From Epichloe hybrida (lineage: Eukaryota > Ascomycota > Sordariomycetes > Hypocreales > Clavicipitaceae): 64,000 nt of DNA. A model generated the notes under the pieces. That model searched no databases and was not told where the DNA came from. It was given only the letters and a program-made list of their open reading frames with translations. The DNA lies in assembly GCA_019022495.1 (NCBI GenBank), contig JAFEKR010000013.1, positions 434,001 through 498,000 of the forward strand, read 5' to 3'. The position numbers were made by a program, and so were the translations under genes. Shown here one piece after another: positions 1-14,551 of this stretch (positions within the stretch are counted from its first letter, which is position 1; the number at the start of each line of letters is the position of its first letter).

Positions 1-1935
1 CATCTGTATCTGTCTCCCCCCGCAGCAAGGTGCGTGCGTGCCCGACGACTCTCAGCCACCTACAATTGAGACGCGCCCTATCATCATATACAAACGGTCC
101 AGGATTTGTTGAGCTCACGGAACGATTCTTTTGGAAGGAAAAGCGTCTTTAAAAGGAGGAGGAACCTGGCCGAGGTATCATGCGGCTGCATGCCGATGCT
201 ACCTCTCCGGGCCGGGGCTACTTACAATTGAGATGAGGGTACGTACGCTGGACACGAGTTGTTCCGACAAAGGCCAGCCGATAGTGACGCAGGACAAATT
301 CGGAAAACCGTGACCGCTTGATAATTCTTCTCCATGTTCTTGAAGAGTTGTTGACCTCATCCATCCATGTGAAGTCGCAACACATGGTTCCCGGCTTCCT
401 CACGCGGCGGTGCTCGTCACCCCGTACGGAAATTTCGAGCAACCAAATCACAAGCCCGTCGTCATATCGTCGCCCAGTTGCCTGGGGTATTCCCCCCTTT
501 CTGCAGCCACAGACCACATTGGCAACGCAATTTACTCGATGAACCCCGTTTTCCCGCCATCAACTCATCGTTATCGGTGTCATCAGAGTAGAGCGGTCCG
601 ATACGATCCGCATACCGCTTCCCTGGACGCGTGGACGCATCCCATCTCCGACTTGACATCCCACAGACGCATGAGGAATCACCGAGCAACATGGCGTCAC
701 CCACTTTTTCTACGTATCAATGCCCTGCGGAAGCCAACTAGGTTCCTGGAGACGAGCCGTCCCGTTGTGAACAAGAAAAGGTAGTGGTTCCGTAGCGGCC
801 AAGTCTTCTGTCGAACGGCACGCCAATTGCCAACTTGTTCTTGTTCGACGGCCCCCCCTCCCCCCTTTTTCTTTTCAGTGAGAGAACAAGCGGGCTGCCA
901 TACTAAATCCGTATGCCGTTCGAAACTTGCGCGTCCTCCTATCGATGCATCAGACGTGCCCGAGTGAGCAGCGTACATCTCATGTTCCCCGAGCCGCAGT
1001 CGAGCATTGCATTTCCGGGCGGTCAAGCTACTTACGGACCACATGTCTTTCCTACGGAAAGCCTTACCCGTCGTTCATTCATGGGGATGCGTCTCCCCCA
1101 CCAGATTGCCCAACAACTACCTCATCCTGGCAGGCAGGCAGGCAAGCAAGCAGGCAGGCAGGCCAGAGCAAGGTTGGAGGAGGGGTGCGTGGCTGCACCC
1201 TCTGATGCTGGAAAAGCAAACACACAACGTGCCTCTCCTGCATCTGCATCTCCTGGTAACGCAACGCGTGTGCGTGTGCGACAACGCCGTTGCCGCATTA
1301 TATCCTCCGAGAACGAGGGTGAACGAAGACATCACGCCCAATGGACCCCATTGTCTCCGGACGACGTGTGCTACGATGTGCAAGTCAAGTTGGATCTGGG
1401 ACACACCCTCGCGAGAGAACATGGCCAATCAAAAGGCCACAACGACCCGGCATCTACGCTGGCTGTCCGTTGCTGTTCAACACATGTGCACAAAGGAGCA
1501 TTGATTCAGGTCGCCCGTGTGATGCAGTCACTCATCATGTTGAATTCTACTTTGCTCTGACGCAACGCCCCCTTGTATGTACATATGTAGTCCGTATATG
1601 GTGTCTTTTGTATACCAGCACCCAACTCTATTCCGTTCGGACTTGCTCTAAAACGGATCCCGCAAAAAAAAAAAAAAAAAAAAAACCTTTCAAGTGAACA
1701 TGATTTATGGCGCAAAATACTTTTTGCAAGTGACACGGGCTTCCACAAATCCCCCCTCTCCAGCTCGATTTCGTCATGAATCTGGAAAGCCGTGCATGAC
1801 CACGACAGGGTTTGCTCTTCTGGACTGGGCGTCTCGATCGATCTCGAATTCCTCATGGGGATCGAGCTTCTTGTTTGCTTGTCGCCATCTGGAAACCTGG
1901 TCGCAACGCCTTCTTGAGCTCCGCATTGGGCATCA
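1..1935. other. Intergenic region, no supportable gene
   Basis: I see no convincing gene here. The open frames on both strands overlap each other, have no recognisable domain and are rich in simple sequence. Notable content is a GGCA/AGCA tetranucleotide tract at about 1129-1163, an A-run of about 20 at 1665-1684, and C/G homopolymer runs near 850. The right end is presumably the 3' untranslated region and terminator of the PRP43 gene, which reads leftward and stops at 1936. Confidence 0.6.
1129..1163. repeat. GGCA/AGCA tetranucleotide microsatellite
   Basis: Tandem GGCA units interrupted by AGCA units are read directly in the sequence. The tract is intergenic. It inflates spurious open frames on both strands (Arg/Gln/Ala-rich on one, Cys/Leu/Pro-rich on the other). 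Confidence 0.85.
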
Positions 1936-4497
<2,562 letters not shown>

Positions 4498-5136
4498 TTT
4501 CTCTCTCTTTTGGTTCTATCCCGTGATTTGTTTCTTCAGTCCCGATGTGCATAACCACGGACGACTCTGGGGAGGGAGTGGAGCGATTGCCTGCCTTTTC
4601 TGCAAAACTGGCGAAGCTGCGTGGTCGTTCGTTCAGATGGTTTGGAATCCGAAAAAATTGGCGGGACCGGCAGTGACTTATCGATAAGGATCGTTGATTG
4701 GGGACAGTGTGCGAACGGTGGAGCGGACGGAAATGCACTGTTGGCGTGAACTCAATCAGGGAGATATAGACACGGTGTATTTGAGACTATGTCTAGAATG
4801 AAATCTGAAAACGACTGGATGACACGGATTTTGGTGTGTTTACAGCTTATTGTTCAGTTAAACTCTGCATAAATGTGATGGGTCATTAAATCTTTTTTAT
4901 GAAAAGTTGATCGACCTATTACATCACGAGCGCACACTGTGTGCACCTGCAAATTAACGGTCAAAAAAAAAAAAGTGGCATGAAGTTGCTGTTCGATCGT
5001 CAGTCTCTTATGCCCGCCGCTCGCCTCGTCCTGCCGACCCAGCGAAGGCATTTCATACATTGATTGCTCTGGCCAAGAGAAGATTCTTGACTTCGAGCCA
5101 AAACTGAGGTAACCGAAGTACTGTGACACCTTCAAC
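4498..5136. promoter_or_regulatory. Divergent promoter region PRP43/PRMT5
   Basis: This 639-bp gap separates two divergent start codons, so it must hold both 5' untranslated regions and promoters. Short A/T runs occur (A12 near 4964). I see no clear TATA box and no other gene. Confidence 0.55.
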
Positions 5137-7704
5137 ATGTCCTTTGGAACATCGGACATGGCAATGAGCAACCCTTACGGAGCTCAACGGCCATCGTTCC
5201 ACCTTGGAAAGCATGAAACGGCAAGAGATGCACCCCTCACGGACTTGCAGTACGGATATCTGCTCAATCAAGGTGTAAGTTGTGGTGTTTTCTCTACCCA
5301 TAAACGGGTGACCAAAAGAGAGAGCCTCGGCTGACATGTTGGTTCCCTTATCAAAAGATGAATTTCGCTACAACACCAGTAACGAACCGACGCTTCAGAG
5401 CAAGAGTGTTCAAGATAGTCTCAGACCATCTTTCGCTTTTGGGGAAGAGTGCAGAAGTGCCGACGAGCACAGAGACCGGGTCGCGCGCCGACCCCATCAT
5501 TCCGCCGCTGACTCCAGAGGATACTGGCTTGTTTCCTTCGCCCGCGGTCAACACGTATACTGCCTACATCAGCCCATGGATTGACTTGTGCTCCACGAAT
5601 CCCTTGATTGCCAGCATTTCCCGCCAGGTGCTGAACCTGGAAGTCAACTACGCCAACTTTTGCGGCGTACGGAGTATCGTCATTGCTGGCCCTAGCCGTG
5701 ATGCCTCTCGAGATGGCGGGAATCAGGCCCTGGCGCAGTACTCTCGCGCTGTACAGGAGGCTCTGAATATCGGGAGCACCTTGACCTTCTTGATTCATAT
5801 GCCCATGTATCGGGAGCCTGTGACTGGCCAGGCTATCGAGACTTTGTCCTCGCTCGAGCCGCGCAAGGAGGGTGCCGCAATGGCAAATGCGTCGAAAGAG
5901 GTCGATCTGTTTGCGGCATGGCAGTCTTGGCACCACGTCAGGAGCACTTGCAACTATGATTTGAGATTACATGTTGGCAAGTTTCTCCATTTGTCCCTTT
6001 GATATCCCCCCCCTCTTGAATAGACAGACTAACATGTTTTTCCTCCTTCCTCTTTCTATAGCGCTTCAGATTCCTAGAGTCATGCCTGAAAAAGACTTGC
6101 AAAACAGGTGGTTCGCAGAACCAATGCATTACTTGACTGTTGGGCCGGACGTGTTCCAGAAGAACAAGGGCGGCTATCCATCTCTCTCCAATCATCACCA
6201 ACAAATGATCTTCAGTTACATGCGACTCAAGGCCGTCCCGTGGATCCTGCTCTGCGACGTCGGCCCCGATGCTTCCAACTTCCAGACCGACGACATGTCC
6301 GTATTGTCGGCGGTGAACCGACCACCGGCGACAGAGGACGACTTCCCGAGTCTCTCGGATGCTCACAGCCCTGCTACAACGTCGCCTCCAGGCCCGTCTT
6401 TTCGTGCTGCCGGTGCCGACGCCCACGTGGCGTACTTGCAATGGCTGGAGAATCAGCAACCGCCCTTTACAGCGCTTGAGTCGCCGACATTGACGAGCTT
6501 CCAGGACTGGCTGCAGTCGCCTCTGCAGCCGTTGTCCGATAACCTCGAATCAGCCACTTACGAGGTTTTCGAGGGCGATCCCGTCAAATATGACCAGTAC
6601 GAGGCGGCCATAATCGAGGCCCTATCCGAATGGAAAGAACTCGGCTTGCCGACATCCAAGGATGGGGCGGTAGTCATCGCCGTAGCCGGGTCAGGAAGAG
6701 GGCCGCTCGTCACGCGGGCTCTGAAGGCCGCCGAGTATACAAATGTAAATGTGGAAGTCTGGGCAGTGGAAAAGAACCCAAACGCCTACGTGTACCTCCT
6801 GCGTCAGAATCAGACCCTCTGGGGCGGCAAGGTCAACGTCGTCAAGACGGACATGCGAGCCTGGAAGGGCCCTGTCGTATCTCACTCGCCAGACACGGCC
6901 CCCGTCCACGGCAAAGTGGACATGCTGATCTCCGAACTCCTCGGATCGTTTGGAGACAACGAGCTCTCGCCCGAGTGTCTAGACGGAATCCAACACGTGC
7001 TTGCCAAACCGCACGGCATCTCCATCCCCAACTCCTACACAGCGCACATGAGTCCCATATCCACGCCGAAACTACACGCCGACATCCTCGCTCGATCCGC
7101 CACCGAAGCCACGGCCTTCAGCACACCCTGGGTCGTGCGGCTCTACGCCCTCGATTTCGTGTGCCAAAAGGTCCCTGGACACGCCCGCTTCCAGCAAGCA
7201 TGGGAGTTCTCCCACCCGATCCCAGAGTCGACCCTTCAGAATGTCGAGGCCCGGCGCTCGGGGGGCATCATGGGCGGCGGCGGCGGCAGCATGGCCGGCG
7301 CAGCGGGCGCAAACGACCACAACTCGCGATACTGCCACGTCACGTTCGTTTGTCGCGCGCAAGGCGTCACCCACGGCCTAGCGGGGTACTTTGAGTCGAC
7401 GCTCTACGAGTCCAGGCTGGAGAGGAGCAAAGGCCAGAGGGTCGAGATCAGCACGCACCCCGAGAGAATCGACCAGAAGAGCAAGGATATGATCTCGTGG
7501 TTCCCCATCTTCTTCCCGCTCGAGGAACCCATCTCCTTCCCGGCAGATACGGAGCTCGAGGTCAGCATGTGGCGACAGACGGATGACACAAAGGTATGGT
7601 ATGAGTGGCAGGTAGAGGCCTGGACGTGGGTTGGTCAAACGTCGCGCATCAAGGTCGGGTCGTCGGGATTATGTACCAGTCGCAAGGTTGCTTGTCTGAT
7701 GTGA
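5137..7704 (+). CDS. PRMT5: Type II protein arginine methyltransferase PRMT5 (Skb1/Hsl7 family)
   Basis: Makes symmetric dimethylarginine on histones and Sm proteins using S-adenosylmethionine. I model join(5137..5274,5358..5976,6062..7704), 799 aa. Exon 1 carries PSFHLGKHETARDAPLTD, typical of the N-terminal TIM barrel. The Rossmann methyltransferase core has SAM motif I AVAGSGRGPL (residues 459-468) and the double-Glu loop SELLGSFGDNELSPE (E544 and E553). The beta-barrel end has VWYEWQVEAW. Intron 2 (5977-6061) starts GCAAGT and ends TAG. Only this GC donor keeps phase and gives HVALQI, matching the V-A-L-E/Q-I step of the family; the nearby GT shifts frame. A glycine-rich GGC-repeat insertion lies near 7266-7300. 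The start could also be the in-frame ATG at 5158 or 5164. The gene is divergent from PRP43 and upstream of AGX1. Confidence 0.94.
5977..6061 (+). other. Non-canonical GC-AG intron in PRMT5
   Basis: The donor is GCAAGT and the acceptor is TATAG. The exon before it ends one base into an Ala codon (G), and the next exon supplies CG. The closest alternative GT (5974) is in phase 0 and would join out of frame to the conserved ALQIPRVMPEKDLQNRWF sequence. GC-AG introns are a known minor class in fungi with strong donor consensus. Confidence 0.88.
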
Positions 7705-8287
7705 ATGCGGCGCATGTACTTGGACAGACTTGCCCCCCGAGCAGTCTAGTTGACCATGTTCCCATTCTGCAGAGGGATACCGGATCTATCAAAGTGATTG
7801 CGAAAATAGGGGGGGGGTTGACACCCGTTCCACCATGACGGACTTGCATACGTAAAATACACCGAATGGCACTCATTGCCATTCGAGGTTCCATTTCAAG
7901 AGCCAACGGTCTAGCTGCGCGTCTCAAAGGCTCACTGTGAATGGCAATCTTGACCGACATGCATCCCGCCGCTGTGGTTGGCCCGGCACCGGAGGCCGAC
8001 GTGGGTGGGCAGCCGGCTTTTGTTGGACCTGTGGTGTATTAATACCGTGTGTTGGATTATTCACCAGAGCTGCCGCAACTCTCGCCCGAGGTGAGGTGAG
8101 GTGCGCCCCGCCAAAAAGCAACATCCATCCATTACCCCTCCATCTCCACCTCCATATCCCGTCGTCAAGTTCCAGTGCCTTGTTCGGTTCACATCATCCA
8201 CCTCGACGACTTTTACAAACATTGTCTGGGAGACGGTTCCAATCTATACCTTCTCGCAATAGTTTGAATCGCCAATCCACTGCCAAC
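7705..8287. other. Intergenic: PRMT5 3' end and AGX1 promoter
   Basis: No gene seen. It contains a G-run at about 7809-7816 and the C/T-rich leader of AGX1 (8120-8287). Confidence 0.5.
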
Positions 8288-9743
8288 ATGTCTCCCCAAG
8301 CTGCTCACCCTGCCTTGCTCATTCCCGGACCTATCGAGTTTGACGATGCCGTTCTCCAGTCCATGTCCCACTACAGGTACGTCACACACACCATTCATTC
8401 ATTCATGTTCATGCTGGAGGCAGATCAGGCCCATCGGCAGCGCCACCTCCAATTTGTCGAGCAAGCGTGGCGAGAACATCACTGACGGGCTTTTTCGCTT
8501 TGGCAATCGACAGCGAGAGCCATGTCGGTCCCGGATTTGTCTCAGTCTTTGGTGACACCCTGTCTATGCTGCGCAAGCTGTTCCAGACCACGAACCCAGC
8601 TTCGCAGCCTTTCGTCATCAACGGTTCTGGCACTCTGGGCTGGGACTTGGTTGCCGTGAACCTGGTTGAGCCGGGTGAGCACGTCCTCGTTTTGAGCACC
8701 GGCTACTTCGGAGATGGATTCGCCGATTGCTTCACTGCGTACGGCGCCAACGTCACCAAGATCACTGGAGCCGTGGGTAGCCGACCTCAGCCCGACGAAA
8801 TCGAAAAGGCCCTCAAGGAGAACAAGTACAAGCTCGTCACCGCCACTCATGTCGACACTTCTACCGGTGTCCTGTTCAACCTCGAGACCCTGACCGAAGT
8901 TGTGAAGCGTGTGTCCCCCGAAACCTTGATCATTGCCGACGGCGTGTGCAGTGTCGCTTGTGAGGAGATTGCCTTTGACGAGTGGGGTCTGGATGGTGTC
9001 ATTACCGCTGGACAAAAGGCCATCGGCTGCCCTACCGGCCTGTGCATTTCCATGTTCAGTGGGCGTGCCATCGATGTTGTCAAGAACCGCAAGACAAAGC
9101 CCGCCACCTACTTTGCTTCCATGGAGCGATGGATACCTGGTAAGACAGAGAGCCCCCTTGCCGCAAGAAGATGACGGGTGCCACCAAGAGATGCTGATGC
9201 GGGCGGATAGTCATGCAAAACTACGAGGCCAAAAAGCCATCGTACTTCTCCACTCCCTCACCACAGCTGATCCGCGCCTTGAACACCGCCGTCAGCCAGG
9301 TTCTGGCGCGGCCCCTGTCGGAACGCTTCCAGAGACACATTGAGGTTTCCGACAAGGTCAAGAAGGCCGTCGCTGACCTCGGCCTGAAAATTGTTGCCGG
9401 CAAGCCCGAGGACCAGGCCCATGCCATGACTGCCATCTATCTGCCCGACGGTGTCAGCATTCCCGATGTTCTGTCCAAGCTGTTGAACAAGGGCATCATC
9501 TTCGCTGGTGGTCTGCACAAGGAGATTGGCAGCAAATATGTTCGATTTGGCCACATGGGGCCATCAGCTGTACGTTGTCACTTCTCTGCGTCTGAGTTAT
9601 GGATGCCAGTCTTTCTCACTCGCGCCGCTGCCCGATACGTTGCTAATGTTATACCGCTGTAGATGGACCCAAAGAGGTCCGATATCGACAACGCCCTGCA
9701 GGCTCTGCGCGAAGCTTTGGCTGAGTGTGGCTACAAGCCATAA
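8288..9743 (+). CDS. AGX1: Alanine--glyoxylate aminotransferase
   Basis: PLP-dependent class-V aminotransferase that moves the amino group of alanine to glyoxylate, giving glycine and pyruvate. I model join(8288..8376,8514..9139,9211..9569,9663..9743), 384 aa; all three introns are GT-AG and phase-consistent. The N-terminus LLIPGPIEFDDAVLQSM matches the family, as do SGTLGWD, THVDTSTGVLFNL, the cofactor Asp within IADGVCSVACEE, and the Schiff-base lysine K198 in TAGQKAIGCPTGL. The C-terminal GGLHKEIGSKYVRFGHMG is the usual small-domain signature. No clear mitochondrial presequence or C-terminal SKL peroxisomal tag is seen (it ends CGYKP), suggesting a cytosolic enzyme, although yeast Agx1 is mitochondrial. 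Serine--pyruvate aminotransferase activity is an alternative within the same family. Confidence 0.95.
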
Positions 9744-10663
9744 ACGAGGACGATGGTGTGTTGTGGCTGGAAGGATGTTTGCTGTGAAGTTGATCAGAAA
9801 AGGGATGGACCCTTGAGCCAGGAGAGGTTTCGTGTAGGAGCAAGTACCTCGATTTTTTTGATTTTTTTTTAGCGAATACATACGTATTGAAGAGCTTTTT
9901 TTTTTTCTCTCGATCTCATCTCCTCGACAAGATGCTCAGTGAAAAATGTCCCGAAATAAGAGAAAGCACATTGGAGGGAAATTGCGTCAGAAGACAAGCG
10001 AACAGGCGTCGCAATCACATTGGAGATGCATGGGCATGGATTCTACCAACGGCACTTCCAATTCGGTGGCCTCGATGCGATGACGATGAGCCGCGTTGCT
10101 CGTTGCTCAACCACCCCACCACGACAACTACAGTGACAGGACAAAAGTTTGCGACCACCCCCTCCAGTGCGAAAAAGGCCTGTTCAGGTGGGGCTCATGG
10201 CGGACAGGTGTTAATAGCACTGTGCAAGTTATAGAGTTTTAAAAAGCTAATAAATAAGAGCTGTAGTAATAGAAGACCGCCGCATCCACAATTGCCAGGC
10301 CCTGCCTCGTTGCTCCAGTGTCCTCTTTTTTTTCACCGTCGCCTGCCTGCCTGCTCTTCGTTGCCGTCGCCATCTCCATCTCCATCTCCACCACCACCAC
10401 CACCACCTCTTACGATACCACCTCTCTCAAAACAGCTTCTTTCTCCCTTCCCTCCTCCCGCATCGCACACGACTCTTCTTAACTCCTCGCCAACCCTGTC
10501 TCTCCCCACACCCCGTCAAAGCTGCTAGTTCTGCTTTGAAGCGTCGCACTCCTCTCATTTTGTGCGGTGCGTGAGCTTCGCGTTCGTTGCAAGATTCCCG
10601 AGAGGTTTCCCCCTCCCCCACCCCGCCCTTGGTTTCGTTTCCCCTCCTCGTCTCGCTCAGGCC
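9744..10663. promoter_or_regulatory. Intergenic: AGX1 3' region and CRM1 promoter/leader
   Basis: No gene seen. T-runs at about 9855-9870 and 9897-9906 follow the AGX1 stop and could lie in its 3' end. The stretch 10310-10660 is strongly pyrimidine-rich with CCATCT and CCA tandem repeats (about 10370-10410), as expected of a long CT-rich leader of a highly expressed fungal gene. Confidence 0.55.
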
Positions 10664-13600
10664 ATGGCTGTCACGATTGAAGAGCTCGACACCACGGTCC
10701 GCACCTTTTATGAAGGTCGCGGGGACCAGGTACGTGGTTTCCCATCTCAGAAGAAAAAAACTTTCTTCGTCTTCGGAATTCCCCCCTCATCCCGACCATG
10801 TGCACTGACGCTCTCTCTGTTTGGTTTGCTTCGTGTAGCAAAAAGCCGCCCAAGCCGCGCTGAACCAGGTAAATTAGCGAAAACCCCGCCGCCCACCTGC
10901 CGAGAAACCGATGTTGGCGAAGAGAAGGAAAAACCTCTGTACAAGATCGGACTGAAAACCCCAATGATGCACGGCAGAAACATGAATTGCTCATCCTTGC
11001 GGCACATCCTACGGGGATTACGGTCAACTAACCTGTGATGCTAGTTCAAAGAAGACCCCGATGCTTGGCTTTTGGTAGACCAGATTCTCTCCAGCGCACA
11101 ATATCCTCAAACGAAATGTACGTGCATACGAGCTCTCTGATAACTATATGGGGCTTGCTCTTGGTGTCTGGTCGCTCCAGGGATACAAGCAAGAACTCAC
11201 ATTCAAGAGACTAACTTCTCCCGTATCTTAAGACTTGGGTTTGCAGGTTCTGGACAATGTTATCATGACGAGATGGAAGGTGTTGCCTCGTGATCAGTGT
11301 CAAGGTTCGTTTTCACTTGCTCGGCTCGCAATTTTATGGCTACATGGTCTATCGCGCATTTGGCAATCTAACCTTGCGGGTTAGGAATTCGAAACTTCAT
11401 CGTGCAATTCATCATCCAGTGCTCGGGCTCCGAAGAATCTCTGAAACAAAACAAAACCCTACTCAACAAGCTCAATCTCGTTCTCATCTCGGTTCTCAAG
11501 CAAGAATGGCCTCACAACTGGCCCACGTTCATCAACGAAATCATCTCCTCTTGTCACGCGAACCTCTCCATCTGCGAAAACAACATGATCATTCTGCGAT
11601 TGCTTTCCGAGGAAGTCTTCGACTACTCTGCCGAACAGATGACGTCGACCAAGACGAGAAATCTTAAGCAGACCATGTGCGCTGAATTCTCGCAGATCTT
11701 CCAACTGTGTCAAGAAGTCCTCACCACGGCCGACCAACCCAGTCTGGTTCACGCCACCCTCGAGACCCTCTTGCGTTTCTGCAACTGGATTCCCCTGGGC
11801 TACATCTTCGAGACGAACCTGATCGAAACTCTGCGCACACGCTTCCTCTCTGCCCCAGAGTTCCGCAACATTACTCTTCAGTGTCTGACGGAAATTGGTA
11901 GTCTTCAGACCGGTGGAGCTGGCCAGTCCAACTCGTATGACGAGCAACTTGTCAAGATGTTCACCGAAGTGCTGACCACTATCGCGGATATTATCCCCGT
12001 TTCACTAGACTTGAAGACAACGTACCCTTCGAGCAATTCCAGGGATCAGGAGTTCGTTCAAAACCTGGCCCTCTTCCTCTGCAATTTTTTTGGAACACAC
12101 CTGAATGTGAGCTCTGGAGGCAAGCTTTCCCCCCCATCACCTGTGATGGTTTTGCTAACCCTTGGCACCGCGAAATAGCTTATTGAAAATCTTCCGAATC
12201 GAGACTATCTCATGCATGGACATTACTACCTGATTAGAATATCTCAAATCGACGACCGCGAGATTTTCAAGATTTGCCTGGATTATTGGCTGAAGCTGGT
12301 CCAGGAACTATATGAGGAGATGCAGCAGCTCCCCATCACCGACATCAACCCGCTCATGGCTGCCGGTGGCATGTCTGGCAGCGGCGCACCGAATCCCAAA
12401 CTACTGATGAACTACCCTCTCCGAAAGCACAAGTACAACGAGGTTCTTTCTAATCTGCGAGTCGTCATGATTGAACGAATGGTCCGGCCCGAAGAAGTGC
12501 TTATAGTGGAGAATGATGAAGGTGAAATTGTCCGAGAATTCGTCAAGGAAAGCGATACCGTTCAGTTATACAAGACCATCAGAGAATGCTTGGTCTACCT
12601 CACTCATCTGGATGTGGTCGATACAGAGAACATCATGACGGAGAAACTGGCTCGTCAGGTTGACGGAACCGAATGGTCGTGGCACAACTGCAACGTGCTA
12701 TGCTGGGCGATCGGATCCATCTCCTTGGCCATGAATGAGGAAACCGAGAAACGTTTTCTCGTTACCGTCATCAAGGATCTTCTGGGTCTCACGGAGATGA
12801 AGCGTGGAAAGGACAACAAGGCCGTCGTGGCAAGCAACATCATGTACATTGTCGGCCAATATCCTCGATTTCTCAAGGCCCATTGGAAGTTCCTTAAGAC
12901 GGTCGTCAACAAGCTGTTCGAGTTTATGCATGAGTCTCATGAAGGTGTACAAGACATGGCTTGTGATACCTTCATCAAGATTGCCAGGCAATGTCGTCGA
13001 CACTTTGTTGCACTCCAGCCTAGTGAGCAGGAGCCCTTCATCGAGGAGATTGTGAGAAACATGGGCAAAATTACGTGCGATCTCACGCCTCAGCAAGTGC
13101 ACACGTTTTACGAGGCTTGCGGCTACATGGTTGCTGCACAAGGCAACAAGCACCAGCAAGAGCGCCTACTGGCCGATTTGATGAATATCCCCAACGCCGC
13201 CTGGGATGAAATCATCAAGCAGGCGACGGTCAGCCCGTCTATTCTGCAGGACGCCGAGACTATCAAGGTCATCGGCAACATCATGAAGACAAATGTGTCG
13301 GCCTGTTCCTCCATTGGACCCTACTTCTACCCGCAGATTGGCCGCATCTATCACGACATGTTGGAGATGTATCGCGCAACCAGCGGTCTAATCTCTGAAG
13401 CCGTGGCTCGAGATGGTGAATTGGCCACCAAGATGCCCAAGGTTCGAGGTTTACGAACCATCAAGAAGGAAATCTTGAAGCTCATCGAGACGTACGTCGA
13501 AAAGGCAGAGGATTTGCAGGCTGTCCGAGCTCAAATGGTTCCCCCGTTGCTTGACTGCGTTCTTGTCGATTACAATCGCAACGTTGCTGGAGCTCGAGAT

Positions 13601-14551
13601 GCCGAAGTCCTCAAGGCCATGTCGGCCGTGATCACGAGGCTCTCCGCCTTGATGGAGGACCAGGTTCCCACGATTATGGAGAATGTATTCGAATGTACTC
13701 TGGAGATGATCAACAAGGACTTCTCCGAATTTCCAGAGCACCGAGTGGAATTCTTCAACCTTCTCCGTGCCATCAACTTGCACTGCTTCCCCGCACTGCT
13801 GAAGCTGGATAACAACCAGTTCAAGTTTGTCATTGATTCGTGCTCATGGGCTTTCAAGCACGACAACCGTGATGTCGAAGCTGCCGGTCTCAACATGTGT
13901 CTCGAATTGATTAACAACATTGCCGAGAAGACGGACGTTGCCACCGCCAATGCCTTCTTCCAGCGTTTCTTCATGACGATCTTGCAGGACGTTTTGTTCG
14001 TTGTCACAGACAGCGATCACAAAGCTGGCTTCAAGACGCAGTCCATGTTGCTCATGAAGCTCTTTTATTATATTCACCCAGCCGATGGTACCCAACCAAG
14101 AATCCAGGGACCAATCTACACTGCCGAGCAAGCCCAGCCCGGGACCACCAACAAGGAGTATCTCGGTAACTCGGTGGCGACTCTGCTGCGCAATGCTTTC
14201 CCGAATCTACAAGCGTATGTCACCTCTTGCCACTTATACATGTCGATTTTTTTTTTTTTTTTTTTTTAGTTTTTGTTGTTATCTCCAGCTGACCATCTCT
14301 TCCCGCTCGATAGTGCCCAAGTGACGAGTTTTGTGGAGGGCCTCTTGTCGCTCAACACGCAATATGACAAGTTTCGCCTCAATATGCGAGATTTCCTCAT
14401 CTCGCTCAAAGAGTTTGCCGGCGACAATGCAGAGCTGTTTGTTGTCGAGAAGGAGCAACAAGAACGCGATGCCAAGGCTGCCGACATGGAAAGACGACAA
14501 AAGGTGGGCGGTCTATTGAAGCCATCTGAGCTGGAGGATGAAGAGCTCTGA
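10664..14551 (+). CDS. CRM1: Exportin-1 / CRM1 nuclear export receptor
   Basis: Karyopherin that, with Ran-GTP, exports leucine-rich-NES cargo, ribosomal subunits and RNPs through nuclear pores. I model join(10664..10729,10839..10868,11045..11117,11233..11304,11385..12106,12179..14214,14314..14551), 1,078 aa, the usual family length; the first four coding exons are only 66, 30, 73 and 72 nt. All introns are GT-AG. The importin-beta-N region includes DNVIMTRWKVLPRDQCQGIRNF, then the Xpo1 region QEWPHNWPTFINEI, the CRIME-type LLSEEVFDYSAEQMT, and HEAT repeats with VENDEGEIVREF, TEWSWHN and SNIMYIVGQYPRFLKAHW. The C-terminus ends VGGLLKPSELEDEEL. Residue 526, in LLGLTEMKRGK, is Thr, where leptomycin-B-sensitive exportins have Cys. 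Intron 6 (14215-14313) holds a T-run of 18 or more. Confidence 0.97.

Noticed and set aside
913..1560. 215-codon open frame on the + strand
   Set aside because: Its translation includes a Gln/Ala/Lys run from the GGCA tract, overlaps equally long frames on both strands, and shows no domain.
6630..7394. 254-codon + strand frame within PRMT5
   Set aside because: Arg/Pro/His-rich alternative frame of the methyltransferase exon with no domain.
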